In this document: positions 8,492 through 16,076 of the stretch, piece by piece
Layout of the letters: each line of letters begins with the position of its first letter
Position numbering within the stretch: position 1 is the stretch's first letter
Assembly: GCA_024688095.1 (NCBI GenBank)
Contig: JAILEJ010000011.1
Coordinates: forward strand, 1 to 28,195
Source of the DNA: Butyrivibrio sp.
Lineage (GTDB): Bacteria; Bacillota; Clostridia; Lachnospirales; Lachnospiraceae
Direction: 5' to 3'
Length of the DNA stretch: 28,195 bases
Translations under genes and position numbers: made by a program
Notes under the pieces: generated by a model
Told to the model about the DNA's origin: nothing
The model's database searches: none
What the model saw: the letters and a program-made list of their open reading frames with translations, nothing else

Positions 8492-10090
8492 TTATTTAGT
8501 AATTGTGGCGTTTTTCGATGCGCCGGTTTTCTTGATCTTTGCAGTGTACTTTTTAAGCGCGCGCTTAGGAACTTTGAAGCTTATTTTCTTGCCAGTTCCT
8601 TTGAAGGAATTAGCACCGAAGCTGCTGATGGTTGCTGACTTGATAGTTACCTTACTTAGCTTCTTGCAGCCTGAGAATGCATTAGCACTGATTTTCTTAA
8701 CATTCTTTCCAATTGTAAGGGTGGTGGCTTTGGAGAAACCTTTAAATGCGTTCTTTTCAATTCCAGTAATCTTATAGATTTTTCCAAGGAATTTAACATT
8801 ATCAGCTATGGCAATTTTTCTGAGATTTTTCTTCTCTGCACCAATTATTGAAACTTGACCAGCTTTTGTAATCTTATATTTATATCCCTTTACAGAAAAT
8901 GTGAAACCGACCTTTGGTGCATTTATTTTGAAGTAAATTGTTTTGTTGCCAGTATAGTTTCCTTTTCCAGTTACATTGATTATTCCATTTCCAGGATTGA
9001 TATTGTTAGAATATGTAAATGAGTAGTCAACATTTTTAGTCAGAGCTTTTCCATTATATGCCATTGAGAATGCAGGTGTTATAGCCTTTTTGGTGTAGTT
9101 CTGAGCTGAAATGGTTGAAAATTTCGCTTTACTGATGTCTGCAGGTAATATTTTAAATGTAGTCGTAACTGTATCATCATAATTACCTATTCCAGTAATA
9201 GTAACAGTTCCAATACCAGCGTTTATATTATTTGAATAAGAAACAGTATAGTCAGTTCCTTTATAGATTAAGAAATTATCAAAAGTTACAGTAACGGCTG
9301 GCTCGATAGCATTACCTGTATAAGTCTGATCGCTTATAACTGCAATGTTCGCAAGCTTTACAGATATAGCTTTTTTAGATATTGTAAAATACTTTGTATA
9401 TGATCCAGAATAGTCATTGATACCTGTGTAAGTAACTGAAGCTGTTCCTTCGAGAATATTATTTTTATATAATACTTCGTAATCAGTTCCTTCTTTCAGT
9501 TCTTTACCATCAATGTTAATTCTTACAGGTAATCTTACTGATCTGCCAGTGTAAGGTATTTCATCACCATTTGGGAATGTAAAATATTTTGAATTATTGA
9601 TATCGATGCAGTCTTTATCAGAAACTGTGAACTTCCTTATATATGCTTTAGTGTATTGCACCTGAGACCATTCACTAGTTTCACCATTATAAGTGATATT
9701 AATCTTAGATGGACAGTCGGAATATTTTTTGCTTGGGTCGATGGTTTTGAGGGCTATTCTTACAGTTACATAACCTTTTACCAGGTGATCTTCACTGCCA
9801 TATACCATGGAATTTGCAGTGTTTGACCAGCTTACAGCATCTAAAGTGTAAAAACTGTTTGTTCCGATTGAATATCCATTTAAACCTTTAGAATCTGTTA
9901 CGATAGCAGGATAGCCTTCCTGAAATACAATATCCTGTCCACTATGATTTATAACAACATTATTTTTGTCGTATTCCTCACTTCCAGGTTCGGCGGCTGA
10001 TACCGGATTCATCTTTCCGACAGATACTATGAAGAAAATCATAGTAGCCAGAATTGTTAATAGCTTTGCTCCCTTTAAATACTTTTTCAT
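8492..10090 (-). CDS. secreted protein: Ig-like repeats plus C-terminal LRR_5 (BspA-type) module
   Basis: A 532-residue exported protein of unknown ligand. I chose the ATG at 10090 (MKKYLKGAKLL) because it is preceded by AAAGGAG at proper spacing and opens a clear signal peptide with likely cleavage after NPVSA; the longer reading from 10150 lacks these. After an unrecognised N-terminal domain come three repeats of about 80 residues (about 180-390) with the signature GTDY-x-V-x-Y-x-NNI-x-x-G and an ITG-GNY strand, resembling MBG/Ig-like stalk repeats. From about 395 a BspA-type LRR_5 module follows, with AFSGCKKLSKVTIKS as the clearest repeat, and the protein ends in a VPKRALKKY-type segment. 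That end closely resembles the end of the minus-strand protein at 24622. No sortase motif is seen. It is convergent with the InlB-repeat gene and divergent from the cyclase gene. Confidence 0.85.
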   Translation of the reverse strand: MKKYLKGAKLLTILATMIFFIVSVGKMNPVSAAEPGSEEYDKNNVVINHSGQDIVFQEGYPAIVTDSKGLNGYSIGTNSFYTLDAVSWSNTANSMVYGSEDHLVKGYVTVRIALKTIDPSKKYSDCPSKINITYNGETSEWSQVQYTKAYIRKFTVSDKDCIDINNSKYFTFPNGDEIPYTGRSVRLPVRINIDGKELKEGTDYEVLYKNNILEGTASVTYTGINDYSGSYTKYFTISKKAISVKLANIAVISDQTYTGNAIEPAVTVTFDNFLIYKGTDYTVSYSNNINAGIGTVTITGIGNYDDTVTTTFKILPADISKAKFSTISAQNYTKKAITPAFSMAYNGKALTKNVDYSFTYSNNINPGNGIINVTGKGNYTGNKTIYFKINAPKVGFTFSVKGYKYKITKAGQVSIIGAEKKNLRKIAIADNVKFLGKIYKITGIEKNAFKGFSKATTLTIGKNVKKISANAFSGCKKLSKVTIKSATISSFGANSFKGTGKKISFKVPKRALKKYTAKIKKTGASKNATITK

Positions 10091-10121
10091 TTCTGTCTCC
10101 TTTCGGTTTTTGTATGAAATC

Positions 10122-10150
10122 ATAGTAATATAATATTTTTGAGTAGGCAA
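10122..10150 (-). promoter_or_regulatory. possible promoter of the minus-strand LRR gene
   Basis: On the minus strand, TTGCCT (10150-10145) and TACTAT (10127-10122) are 17 bp apart, about 30 bp before the start codon. The -10 matches consensus at only four of six positions, so this is tentative. Confidence 0.35.
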
Positions 10151-10186
10151 TCGAAAAAGTGCTGAAAAAGCCTTTTAAATGAAAAA

Positions 10187-10201
10187 GTATCCATTGGATA
10201 C
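10187..10201. repeat. perfect palindrome in the divergent intergenic region
   Basis: GTATCCA-T-TGGATAC is a perfect 7+1+7 palindrome, enclosed by a looser outer pairing (AAAGCC near 10170 with GGCTTT near 10212). It sits between the two divergent promoters, where an operator for either gene would be expected. Function is inference. Confidence 0.45.
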
Positions 10202-10250
10202 CATGATTTTTGGCTTTGTCTGGACCTATAATTCATTGAAAAAAACCTAC

Positions 10251-10280
10251 TTGAATGAGTTTCTATAAAAGTGTTAAAAT
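10251..10280 (+). promoter_or_regulatory. promoter of the diguanylate cyclase gene
   Basis: TTGAAT (10251-10256) and TAAAAT (10275-10280) are separated by 18 bp. The leader to the ATG at 10347 is about 60 nt. Confidence 0.55.
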
Positions 10281-10346
10281 AGAAAATATATTAATGAGAG
10301 CATTGGTAACTAATTAAATCATTGTTGCCACATTAAAGGGGTCTTT

Positions 10347-12281
10347 ATGGGGAAAAAAGATAATAGAAAAAAGGTTGCGGTTTTCGTTTCAAATATATAT
10401 GGCAACATGATAAAGGATATGCAGCGTGGGATTAGTGCTGCCGCTGTTGAAAGAGGGGTAAAGCTGATCTTTTTTGCGAGCTTTAGTGATAGTTTCAGCC
10501 GACAGTACTATAATCAATATGATAAATATGATGAAGGTGATATTGTTCCGTTTAAGATACCAGATCTTAAGGACTTCGATGGGGCTATTCTTATTGTTTC
10601 TTCATTTGCAGTTGACTATAAAGAAAGAATAGATAATATACTTCTTAGTTCTGGAATTCCTGTTATTAATCTGGGGGGACGTGATGAACGTTATTATAGC
10701 ATTATAAATGATGAGAAAAAGTGTTTTGGTAATGTGGTAGAACATGTTATTACTGAACATAACTGTAAGGATATATATCATATAGCGGGTAAAAAAGAGT
10801 ATGATTTTACACATGAAAGAATAAGTGCATATAAGGATACGCTTGCCAAGTATGGTATTCCTTGTTCGGATGAAAAGATTTACTTTGGTACCTTATGGCG
10901 CGATTGTGGAGAACCAGCACTGGAATATATTCTTGAATGCTGTAAAAAAGAAGGAAAGAAATATCCAGATGCGATTACCTGTGCAAATGATTATACTGCT
11001 ATTGGTGTAGTGGATGCCTGCAGAAAGCGTGGAATCAGAGTCCCTGAAGATATTATCGTTACTGGATATGATGGAATAGAAGCGGCAATCCTTGGCTATC
11101 CGTCTATTACTACTTCGAATCAACCATTTTTTGAAGTTGGAAAGGATAGCATCTATGCATTAGAAAAAATATGGAATGATGAAAAACTGGATAGGGTTCT
11201 ATATACAAGTGGAAATGTAATGATAAATCAGTCCTGCGGATGCGTACCAATGGACAGCAGCAACATTAGAGAGATACGACAGACATACAATAATACTATG
11301 GACAAGATGGAATATCTTGCCCAGTCAACTACCAATATGATTCTCAGCTTGTCAAATGCAAATAATATTGAGGAATGTTTTAAAGAGATAGAGAACAATG
11401 CAAAGCTTGATACAGGATTCAAAGACTTTGTTCTGTGCCTCACTCCTAATTGGGAACAACAGGTGGTTGTTAAGGATAAGACTATTATCGAAAATGAAAA
11501 GATGCAGATAGTAGCCGGGTTTATAGGTGATGAGCCTGTAAAACATCAGACCTTCAATCTGAAGGATATACTTCCTAAGGATATGCTCGATGATCCGAAT
11601 CCATATTACATTTTCTCTATACACCATCTTCAGTATTTTATGGGCTATATCATTGTCTCACCAGAGCTTGAGTCATATAATCAGCTGCTTGTGAAATCAT
11701 GGCTGGTTAACCTTGGATCGATGCTTGAAAACTGGAGAATCAGAAGACAGCTTAAGATTATGGTCGACAGACTTGAGAATCTCTACAACAGAGATATGCT
11801 GACTGGACTTTATAACAGGCGTGGCTATGAACAGTTCTTTGAAGAAATATATGATAGATGCAAAAAAAATGGAGAAAATGTTGGAGTTCTTCTGATTGAT
11901 ATGGATAATCTGAAGGTGGTAAATGATGGTTTTGGCCATAACGAAGGTGATTACAGCCTTTGTACCATTGCTGAGGCAATGACAGTGGCATCAAATAGTG
12001 GAGAGATAACCCTCAGAACCGGTGGAGATGAATTCATAGTTATAGCACCGGACTATTCCCAGGAAAAAGCAGAAGACTATATAAAACGACTTCGAGAGCA
12101 TATCGCAACAAGAATAGCGCGTGACAAAAAGCCGTATAAGCTTGAAGTCAGCGTTGGAGTGTGCATTGGAAAACCAGATAGTAAAGAAACCAAGTCTATC
12201 ATTGAAATCTCAGAAGACTATATGAAAAAGGCTGATATTGAAATGTACAAGGAGAAGAAGGCTCACAAGGCTTTAAGATAG
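10347..12281 (+). CDS. LacI-type ligand-binding domain fused to GGDEF diguanylate cyclase
   Basis: A 644-residue predicted cytoplasmic diguanylate cyclase making c-di-GMP from GTP. Residues 1-300 resemble the periplasmic-binding-protein fold of LacI/GalR regulators (VAVFVSNIYGNMIKDMQRGI at the start; CANDYTAIGVVDACRKRGI and DIIVTGYDGIEAA later), but there is no helix-turn-helix, no signal peptide and no membrane segment. Residues about 310-480 are an unassigned, possibly GAF-like linker followed by a helix. The GGDEF domain (about 485-644) has the start DMLTGLYNRRG, the metal site LLIDMDN and an intact GGDEF at 559-563, so activity is likely. The RxxD inhibitory I-site is not present at its usual place (NSGE instead), suggesting no product feedback there. 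The start follows AAAGGGG. The ligand is probably a sugar or related small molecule, inferred from the fold only. It stands alone, divergent from the LRR gene. Confidence 0.88.
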   Translation: MGKKDNRKKVAVFVSNIYGNMIKDMQRGISAAAVERGVKLIFFASFSDSFSRQYYNQYDKYDEGDIVPFKIPDLKDFDGAILIVSSFAVDYKERIDNILLSSGIPVINLGGRDERYYSIINDEKKCFGNVVEHVITEHNCKDIYHIAGKKEYDFTHERISAYKDTLAKYGIPCSDEKIYFGTLWRDCGEPALEYILECCKKEGKKYPDAITCANDYTAIGVVDACRKRGIRVPEDIIVTGYDGIEAAILGYPSITTSNQPFFEVGKDSIYALEKIWNDEKLDRVLYTSGNVMINQSCGCVPMDSSNIREIRQTYNNTMDKMEYLAQSTTNMILSLSNANNIEECFKEIENNAKLDTGFKDFVLCLTPNWEQQVVVKDKTIIENEKMQIVAGFIGDEPVKHQTFNLKDILPKDMLDDPNPYYIFSIHHLQYFMGYIIVSPELESYNQLLVKSWLVNLGSMLENWRIRRQLKIMVDRLENLYNRDMLTGLYNRRGYEQFFEEIYDRCKKNGENVGVLLIDMDNLKVVNDGFGHNEGDYSLCTIAEAMTVASNSGEITLRTGGDEFIVIAPDYSQEKAEDYIKRLREHIATRIARDKKPYKLEVSVGVCIGKPDSKETKSIIEISEDYMKKADIEMYKEKKAHKALR

Positions 12282-12285
12282 GCAT

Positions 12286-12332
12286 TATTCACAGTTAACT
12301 TAAAACGTTACTATTCACAGTTACCTTAAAAC
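12286..12332. repeat. 21-bp direct repeat upstream of the str promoter
   Basis: Two copies (12286-12306 and 12312-12332) match at 20 of 21 positions and are offset by 26 bp. The core is TTCACAGTTAACTTAAAAC, with C replacing A in the second copy. They end 20 bp before the -35 box. No terminator for the cyclase gene is visible in this stretch. Confidence 0.75.
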
Positions 12333-12352
12333 TCAAAATTTCAAAAATCTTA

Positions 12353-12381
12353 TTGACAAGAAAATATCATATATGTATAAT
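12353..12381 (+). promoter_or_regulatory. perfect-consensus sigma-A promoter of the str operon
   Basis: TTGACA (12353-12358), a 17-bp spacer and TATAAT (12376-12381) match the vegetative consensus exactly. Transcription should start near 12388, giving a leader of about 97 nt before rpsL. This fits the very high expression of ribosomal and elongation-factor genes. Confidence 0.92.
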
Positions 12382-12386
12382 AATTG

Positions 12387-12407
12387 GGCGTGCGTAAAAA
12401 GCACGCC
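12387..12407 (+). promoter_or_regulatory. GC-rich hairpin at the 5' end of the str transcript
   Basis: GGCGTGC (12387-12393) pairs perfectly with GCACGCC (12401-12407) around the loop GTAAAAA. It coincides with the predicted transcription start, so the mRNA would begin with this stem. No T-run follows, so it is not a terminator. A role in mRNA stability is inference. Confidence 0.6.
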
Positions 12408-12484
12408 TATATTGCTGTGCTTCGATAGATTTATTGAAAAAGCATGAGCAGTATAAGAAATATTAAAAGAACGGAGGTGAAAAC

Positions 12485-12904
12485 ATGCCAACATTTAACC
12501 AGTTAGTTAGAAAGGGAAGACAGGATGCAGTTAAGAAGTCTACAGCTCCTGCACTTCAGAAGGGTTACAACTCTCTGAGAAAGAAGCCTACAAATGCTTC
12601 TTCACCACAGAAGAGAGGTGTATGTACTGCTGTTAAGACAGCAACTCCTAAGAAGCCTAACTCAGCTCTGAGAAAGATCGCCAGAGTTCGCCTTTCAAAC
12701 GGAATGGAAGTAACAAGCTATATCCCTGGTGAAGGTCACAACCTTCAGGAGCACAGCGTTGTTCTTATCCGTGGAGGAAGAGTAAAGGACCTTCCTGGTA
12801 CAAGATACCACATTATCCGTGGAACTCTTGATACAGCAGGTGTTGCTAAGAGACGTCAGGCACGTTCTAAGTATGGTGCTAAGCGTCCAAAGGATGCAAA
12901 ATAA
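12485..12904 (+). CDS. rpsL: ribosomal protein S12
   Basis: Small-subunit protein S12 at the decoding centre, 139 residues. This is the longer form found in Firmicutes, with an insert of about 14 residues (around SPQKRGVC) relative to the E. coli protein. The signature TPKKPNSALRK lies at 54-64 and the loop GGRVKDLPGTRYH near 97-109. Both lysines linked to streptomycin response (E. coli Lys43 and Lys88 equivalents) are wild type, so no streptomycin-resistance mutation is seen there. The start is fixed by GGAGGTGA seven bases upstream of the ATG. First gene of the rpsL-rpsG-fusA operon. Confidence 0.98.
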   Translation: MPTFNQLVRKGRQDAVKKSTAPALQKGYNSLRKKPTNASSPQKRGVCTAVKTATPKKPNSALRKIARVRLSNGMEVTSYIPGEGHNLQEHSVVLIRGGRVKDLPGTRYHIIRGTLDTAGVAKRRQARSKYGAKRPKDAK

Positions 12905-12937
12905 GATAATATCCTAAAATTATTTGTACTGGTTTAA

Positions 12938-12999
12938 GAAAAGGCAATAGTTTTCACACTGAAATAGATTTAAAGTTTGTTTTACAGTGTGTCCTTTTC
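12938..12999 (+). promoter_or_regulatory. structured rpsL-rpsG intercistronic region
   Basis: Two nested stems are seen: GAAAAGG (12938-12944) with CCTTTTC (12993-12999), and CACACTG (12955-12961) with CAGTGTG (12985-12991). In E. coli, S7 represses its own operon by binding the S12-S7 intercistronic RNA; an equivalent role here is inference. No T-run follows, so termination is unlikely. Confidence 0.5.
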
Positions 13000-13097
13000 A
13001 AGATATTAAACAGTGCGAAAACACGTAAAAAGTTTTTTGAAAACTATAATATCGTGAGTACCTAAGATCTAATAAAATTATTAAGGAGGGAAGAACC

Positions 13098-13568
13098 GTG
13101 CCACGTAAAGGACATATAGCAAAAAGAGATGTGCTTGCCGATCCTATCTATAACAGCAAGGTTGTTACTCGTCTTATCAACAACATTATGTTAGATGGTA
13201 AGAAGGGTGTTGCTGAGAAAATAGTTTATGGCGCTTTCGACCAGATTAAGGAGCAGACAGGAAAGGATCCTGTTGAAGTATTTGAGGCTGCTATGAACAA
13301 TGTTATGCCTCAGCTCGAGGTTAAAGCAAGACGTATCGGTGGAGCAACATATCAGGTACCTATCGAAGTTAGACCTGATAGAAGACAGGCTCTTGGACTT
13401 CGTTGGATTACTAATTTCTCACGTAACAGAACTGAGAAGACAATGAAGGAGAGACTTGCTAATGAGCTTATAGATGCATCAAACAACACAGGCGCATCTG
13501 TAAAGCGTAAAGAAGAAATGCACAGAATGGCAGAGGCTAACAAGGCATTTGCTCATTATCGTTTCTAA
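13098..13568 (+). CDS. rpsG: ribosomal protein S7
   Basis: Small-subunit protein S7, 156 residues, a primary binder of the 3' domain of 16S rRNA that nucleates head assembly. The start MPRKGHIAKRDVLADPIYNS, the middle ARRIGGATYQVPIEVRPDRR and the end NKAFAHYRF are all typical, and the length is the family norm. The start codon is GTG, set by a strong AAGGAGGG site. It follows rpsL after 193 bp of structured sequence and precedes fusA by 90 bp, with no terminator between. Confidence 0.98.
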   Translation: MPRKGHIAKRDVLADPIYNSKVVTRLINNIMLDGKKGVAEKIVYGAFDQIKEQTGKDPVEVFEAAMNNVMPQLEVKARRIGGATYQVPIEVRPDRRQALGLRWITNFSRNRTEKTMKERLANELIDASNNTGASVKRKEEMHRMAEANKAFAHYRF

Positions 13569-13591
13569 TCATATATTTACCTTATTTTGTA

Positions 13592-13624
13592 TTCTCTTTA
13601 AGAGAAGAAGTAGCCCCTAAGGGG
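13592..13624 (+). other. two small stems between rpsG and fusA
   Basis: TTCTCTT-T-AAGAGAA (13592-13606) is a perfect 7+1+7 palindrome, and CCCC-TAA-GGGG (13614-13624) is a short GC stem, about 25 bp before the fusA ribosome-binding site. No T-run follows either. They could tune fusA translation or mark an RNA-processing site; no function can be assigned. Confidence 0.35.
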
Positions 13625-13658
13625 AATGAGGTTTTATAATTAAAAGGAGGAAACAGTC

Positions 13659-15800
13659 TTGGCTGGAAGAGAATATCCATTAGAGAGAACAAGAAATATC
13701 GGTATCATGGCTCACATTGATGCTGGTAAGACTACTCTTACAGAAAGAATCCTGTATTATACCGGAGTTAACCATAAGATTGGTGAGACTTACGAAGGTA
13801 CAGCAACCATGGACTGGATGGAGCAGGAGCAGGAGCGTGGTATCACAATCACATCTGCTGCTACAACATGTCACTGGACTCTGCAGGAGAACAATAAGCC
13901 AAAACCAGGTGCTCTTGAACATCGTATAAATATCATCGATACCCCTGGACACGTTGATTTCACAGTAGAAGTTGAGCGTTCACTCCGTGTACTTGACGGA
14001 GCAGTCGGTGTATTTGACGCAAAGGGTGGTGTTGAGCCACAGTCAGAGAACGTATGGCGTCAGGCTGATACATATCATGTACCTCGTATGGCATTTGTAA
14101 ATAAGATGGACATACTTGGTGCAAACTTCTACAACACAGTAGAAGAAATCAAGACTCGTCTTGGTAAGAAGCCAATAGTTGTTAATATTCCTATTGGTAA
14201 AGAAGACTTTTTCGAAGGTATTATCGACCTTTTTGAAATGAAAGAATATATCTATAATGATCATGAAGGAAAGGATATCACTATCCAGGATATTCGTGAT
14301 GATTATAAGGATCAGGCACAGGAGTGGCGTGATAAGCTTGTTGACAGCTGCTGTGAGCTTGATGATGACCTTATGATGGCTTATCTTGAGGGTGAAGAGC
14401 CTTCAATTGAAGACCTTAAGGCTGCTCTTCGTAAGGGTACTTGTGCAGCTATCGATACTCCAGAAGGAGAGAAGGATAGAGTAGTACCTGTACTTTGCGG
14501 TTCAGCACATCAGAATAAGGGTATTCAGAAGCTTATCGATGCAGTTATCGAGTTCATGCCTGCACCTACAGATATCCCTGATATCAAGGGTACAGATATG
14601 GATGGAAATGAGATCACAAAGAAATCTTCAGATGAAGAGCCATTCTCAGCACTTGCATTTAAGATCGTAGCAGATCCATTCGTTGGAAAGCTTGCATTTA
14701 TCAGAGTATATTCAGGAACACTTAACAAGGGTTCATATGTACTCAATGCAACTAAGAATCATAAAGAGCGTGTTGGACGTATCGTTCAGATGCACGCAAA
14801 TGACAGAACTGATATAGATAAGGTTTATTCAGGAGATATCGCTGCAGTAGTAGGTCTTAAGAATACTACAACAGGTGATACAATCTGTGATGATCAGCAT
14901 CCTGTAATACTTGAGTCTATGGAGTTCCCTGAGCCTGTTATCGAGCTCGCTATCGAGCCTAAGACAAAGGATGGTCAGGATAAGCTTGCTACAGCACTTG
15001 CTAAGCTTGCTGAAGAAGATCCTACATTCAGAACACATACAGATCAGGAAACAGGTCAGACAATCATCGCTGGTATGGGTGAGCTTCACCTTGAGATCAT
15101 CGTTGACCGTCTCCTTCGTGAGTTTAAGGTAGAGGCTAACGTTGGTGCACCTCAGGTTGCTTACAAAGAAACATTTACAACACCAGTTGATGTTGATTCT
15201 AAGTATGCTAAGCAGTCTGGTGGACGTGGTCAGTACGGACATTGTAAAGTTAAGTTTACACCTATGGATCCAAATGGCGAAGAGCAGTTTAAGTTCGAGT
15301 CAACTGTAGTTGGTGGTAACATTCCTAAGGAATATATCCCAGCTGTAGGTGAAGGTATCGAGGAAGCTGCACAGGCTGGTATCCTTGGTGGATTCCAGGT
15401 ACTCGGTGTATCTGCTGTAGTTTATGATGGTTCATACCATGAAGTCGATTCATCTGAAATGGCATTCCACATCGCTGGTTCTATGGCGTTCAAGGATGCT
15501 ATGAAGAAAGGTAATCCTGTACTTCTTGAGCCTATCATGAAGGTAGAAGTAGTTATGCCTGAGCAGTACATGGGTGATGTAATCGGAGATCTTAACAGCC
15601 GCCGTGGTCGTATCGAGAGCATGGAAGATGTAGGAAATGGTAAGAAGGTAACAGCTTATGTTCCTCTTGCTGAGATGTTCGGTTATTCTACAGACCTTCG
15701 TTCAAGAACTCAGGGACGTGGTAACTACTCAATGTTCTTCGAGAAATATGAGCAGTGTCCAAAGAACGTTCAGGAGAAAGTTCTTAGCAATAAGGGTTAA
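13659..15800 (+). CDS. fusA: elongation factor G
   Basis: The GTPase that drives ribosomal translocation and, with RRF, recycling; 713 residues including an ordinary EF-G domain set. G1 is AHIDAGKTT (18-26), then RGITI, G3 DTPGH (94-98), G4 NKMD (148-151) and GSA near G5. The later part carries EF-G domain III-V signatures such as GMGELHLEIIVDRLLREF and NSRRGRIESMED. The start codon is TTG: it gives the expected N-terminus AGREYPLERTRNIGI, sits eight bases after AAAAGGAGG, and no alternative ATG fits. Third gene of the str operon. No change in the known fusidic-acid region was evaluated. Confidence 0.98.
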   Translation: MAGREYPLERTRNIGIMAHIDAGKTTLTERILYYTGVNHKIGETYEGTATMDWMEQEQERGITITSAATTCHWTLQENNKPKPGALEHRINIIDTPGHVDFTVEVERSLRVLDGAVGVFDAKGGVEPQSENVWRQADTYHVPRMAFVNKMDILGANFYNTVEEIKTRLGKKPIVVNIPIGKEDFFEGIIDLFEMKEYIYNDHEGKDITIQDIRDDYKDQAQEWRDKLVDSCCELDDDLMMAYLEGEEPSIEDLKAALRKGTCAAIDTPEGEKDRVVPVLCGSAHQNKGIQKLIDAVIEFMPAPTDIPDIKGTDMDGNEITKKSSDEEPFSALAFKIVADPFVGKLAFIRVYSGTLNKGSYVLNATKNHKERVGRIVQMHANDRTDIDKVYSGDIAAVVGLKNTTTGDTICDDQHPVILESMEFPEPVIELAIEPKTKDGQDKLATALAKLAEEDPTFRTHTDQETGQTIIAGMGELHLEIIVDRLLREFKVEANVGAPQVAYKETFTTPVDVDSKYAKQSGGRGQYGHCKVKFTPMDPNGEEQFKFESTVVGGNIPKEYIPAVGEGIEEAAQAGILGGFQVLGVSAVVYDGSYHEVDSSEMAFHIAGSMAFKDAMKKGNPVLLEPIMKVEVVMPEQYMGDVIGDLNSRRGRIESMEDVGNGKKVTAYVPLAEMFGYSTDLRSRTQGRGNYSMFFEKYEQCPKNVQEKVLSNKG

Positions 15801-15829
15801 TTAAATAATTATGTCAACTAATTTGTACA

Positions 15830-15900
15830 AAAATGGCAATAAAAACTGAAATTTCTTAATATTATATTACAAATATACTTGAAATATTCTATGCCATTTT
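15830..15900. repeat. spaced inverted repeat around the tuf promoter
   Basis: AAAATGGCA (15830-15838) and TGCCATTTT (15892-15900) are perfect 9-bp inverted copies 53 bp apart. The right copy lies between the -35 and -10 boxes of the tuf promoter. It could be a fusA 3' stem or a pair of protein-binding sites. Confidence 0.5.
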
Positions 15901-15907
15901 ATATAAT
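15879..15907 (+). promoter_or_regulatory. promoter of tuf
   Basis: TTGAAA (15879-15884), a 17-bp spacer and TATAAT (15902-15907). Transcription should start near 15914, so tuf can be made independently of the upstream str genes. Confidence 0.8.
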
Positions 15908-15913
15908 TAGGGA

Positions 15914-16076
15914 CAGTGCTGTGGTCGGGTAGGTTACTGTTTTTCAGCTAAGATAATTACTACCCCTGCCCGGTCGAAAATATAGAGGGTTAATATTTCG
16001 GATGGACTGATTCTTATTTGAAAAAGTTTAAAAATGGAAAAGACCCAAAAAGGAAAAAATCAGGAGGATTTTAAAA
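15914..16076 (+). promoter_or_regulatory. structured tuf leader
   Basis: The leader of about 163 nt contains GGGTAG (15927-15932) pairing with CTACCC (15960-15965), and alternatively ACAGT (15913-15917) with ACTGT (15935-15939), which overlap in space and could be exclusive. No T-run terminator follows either. It ends in AGGAGG before the tuf ATG. No known riboswitch is recognised. Confidence 0.4.

Noticed and set aside
10091..10150. Upstream in-frame ATG giving a 552-residue form of the minus-strand LRR protein
   Set aside because: The extra 20 residues precede a clear signal peptide, and a strong AAAGGAG site sits just before the inner ATG at 10090. The longer form would also run over the likely promoter.
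3634..12352. A mobile element carrying the surface genes between rpoC and rpsL
   Set aside because: No transposase, integrase, terminal inverted repeats or flanking direct repeats could be found at either edge.
12387..12407. GC hairpin as terminator of the cyclase gene
   Set aside because: It lies downstream of the str promoter, and no T-run follows.
13036..13050. TATAAT before rpsG as an internal promoter
   Set aside because: No -35-like hexamer lies 16-18 bp upstream; it is within an AT-rich stem (AGTTTT-TTG-AAAACT) of the operon transcript.
14829..15242. 137-codon antisense frame within fusA, and similar long antisense frames in rpoC and tuf
   Set aside because: They lie opposite strongly conserved genes, lack ribosome-binding sites, and arise from the biased codon use of the sense strand.
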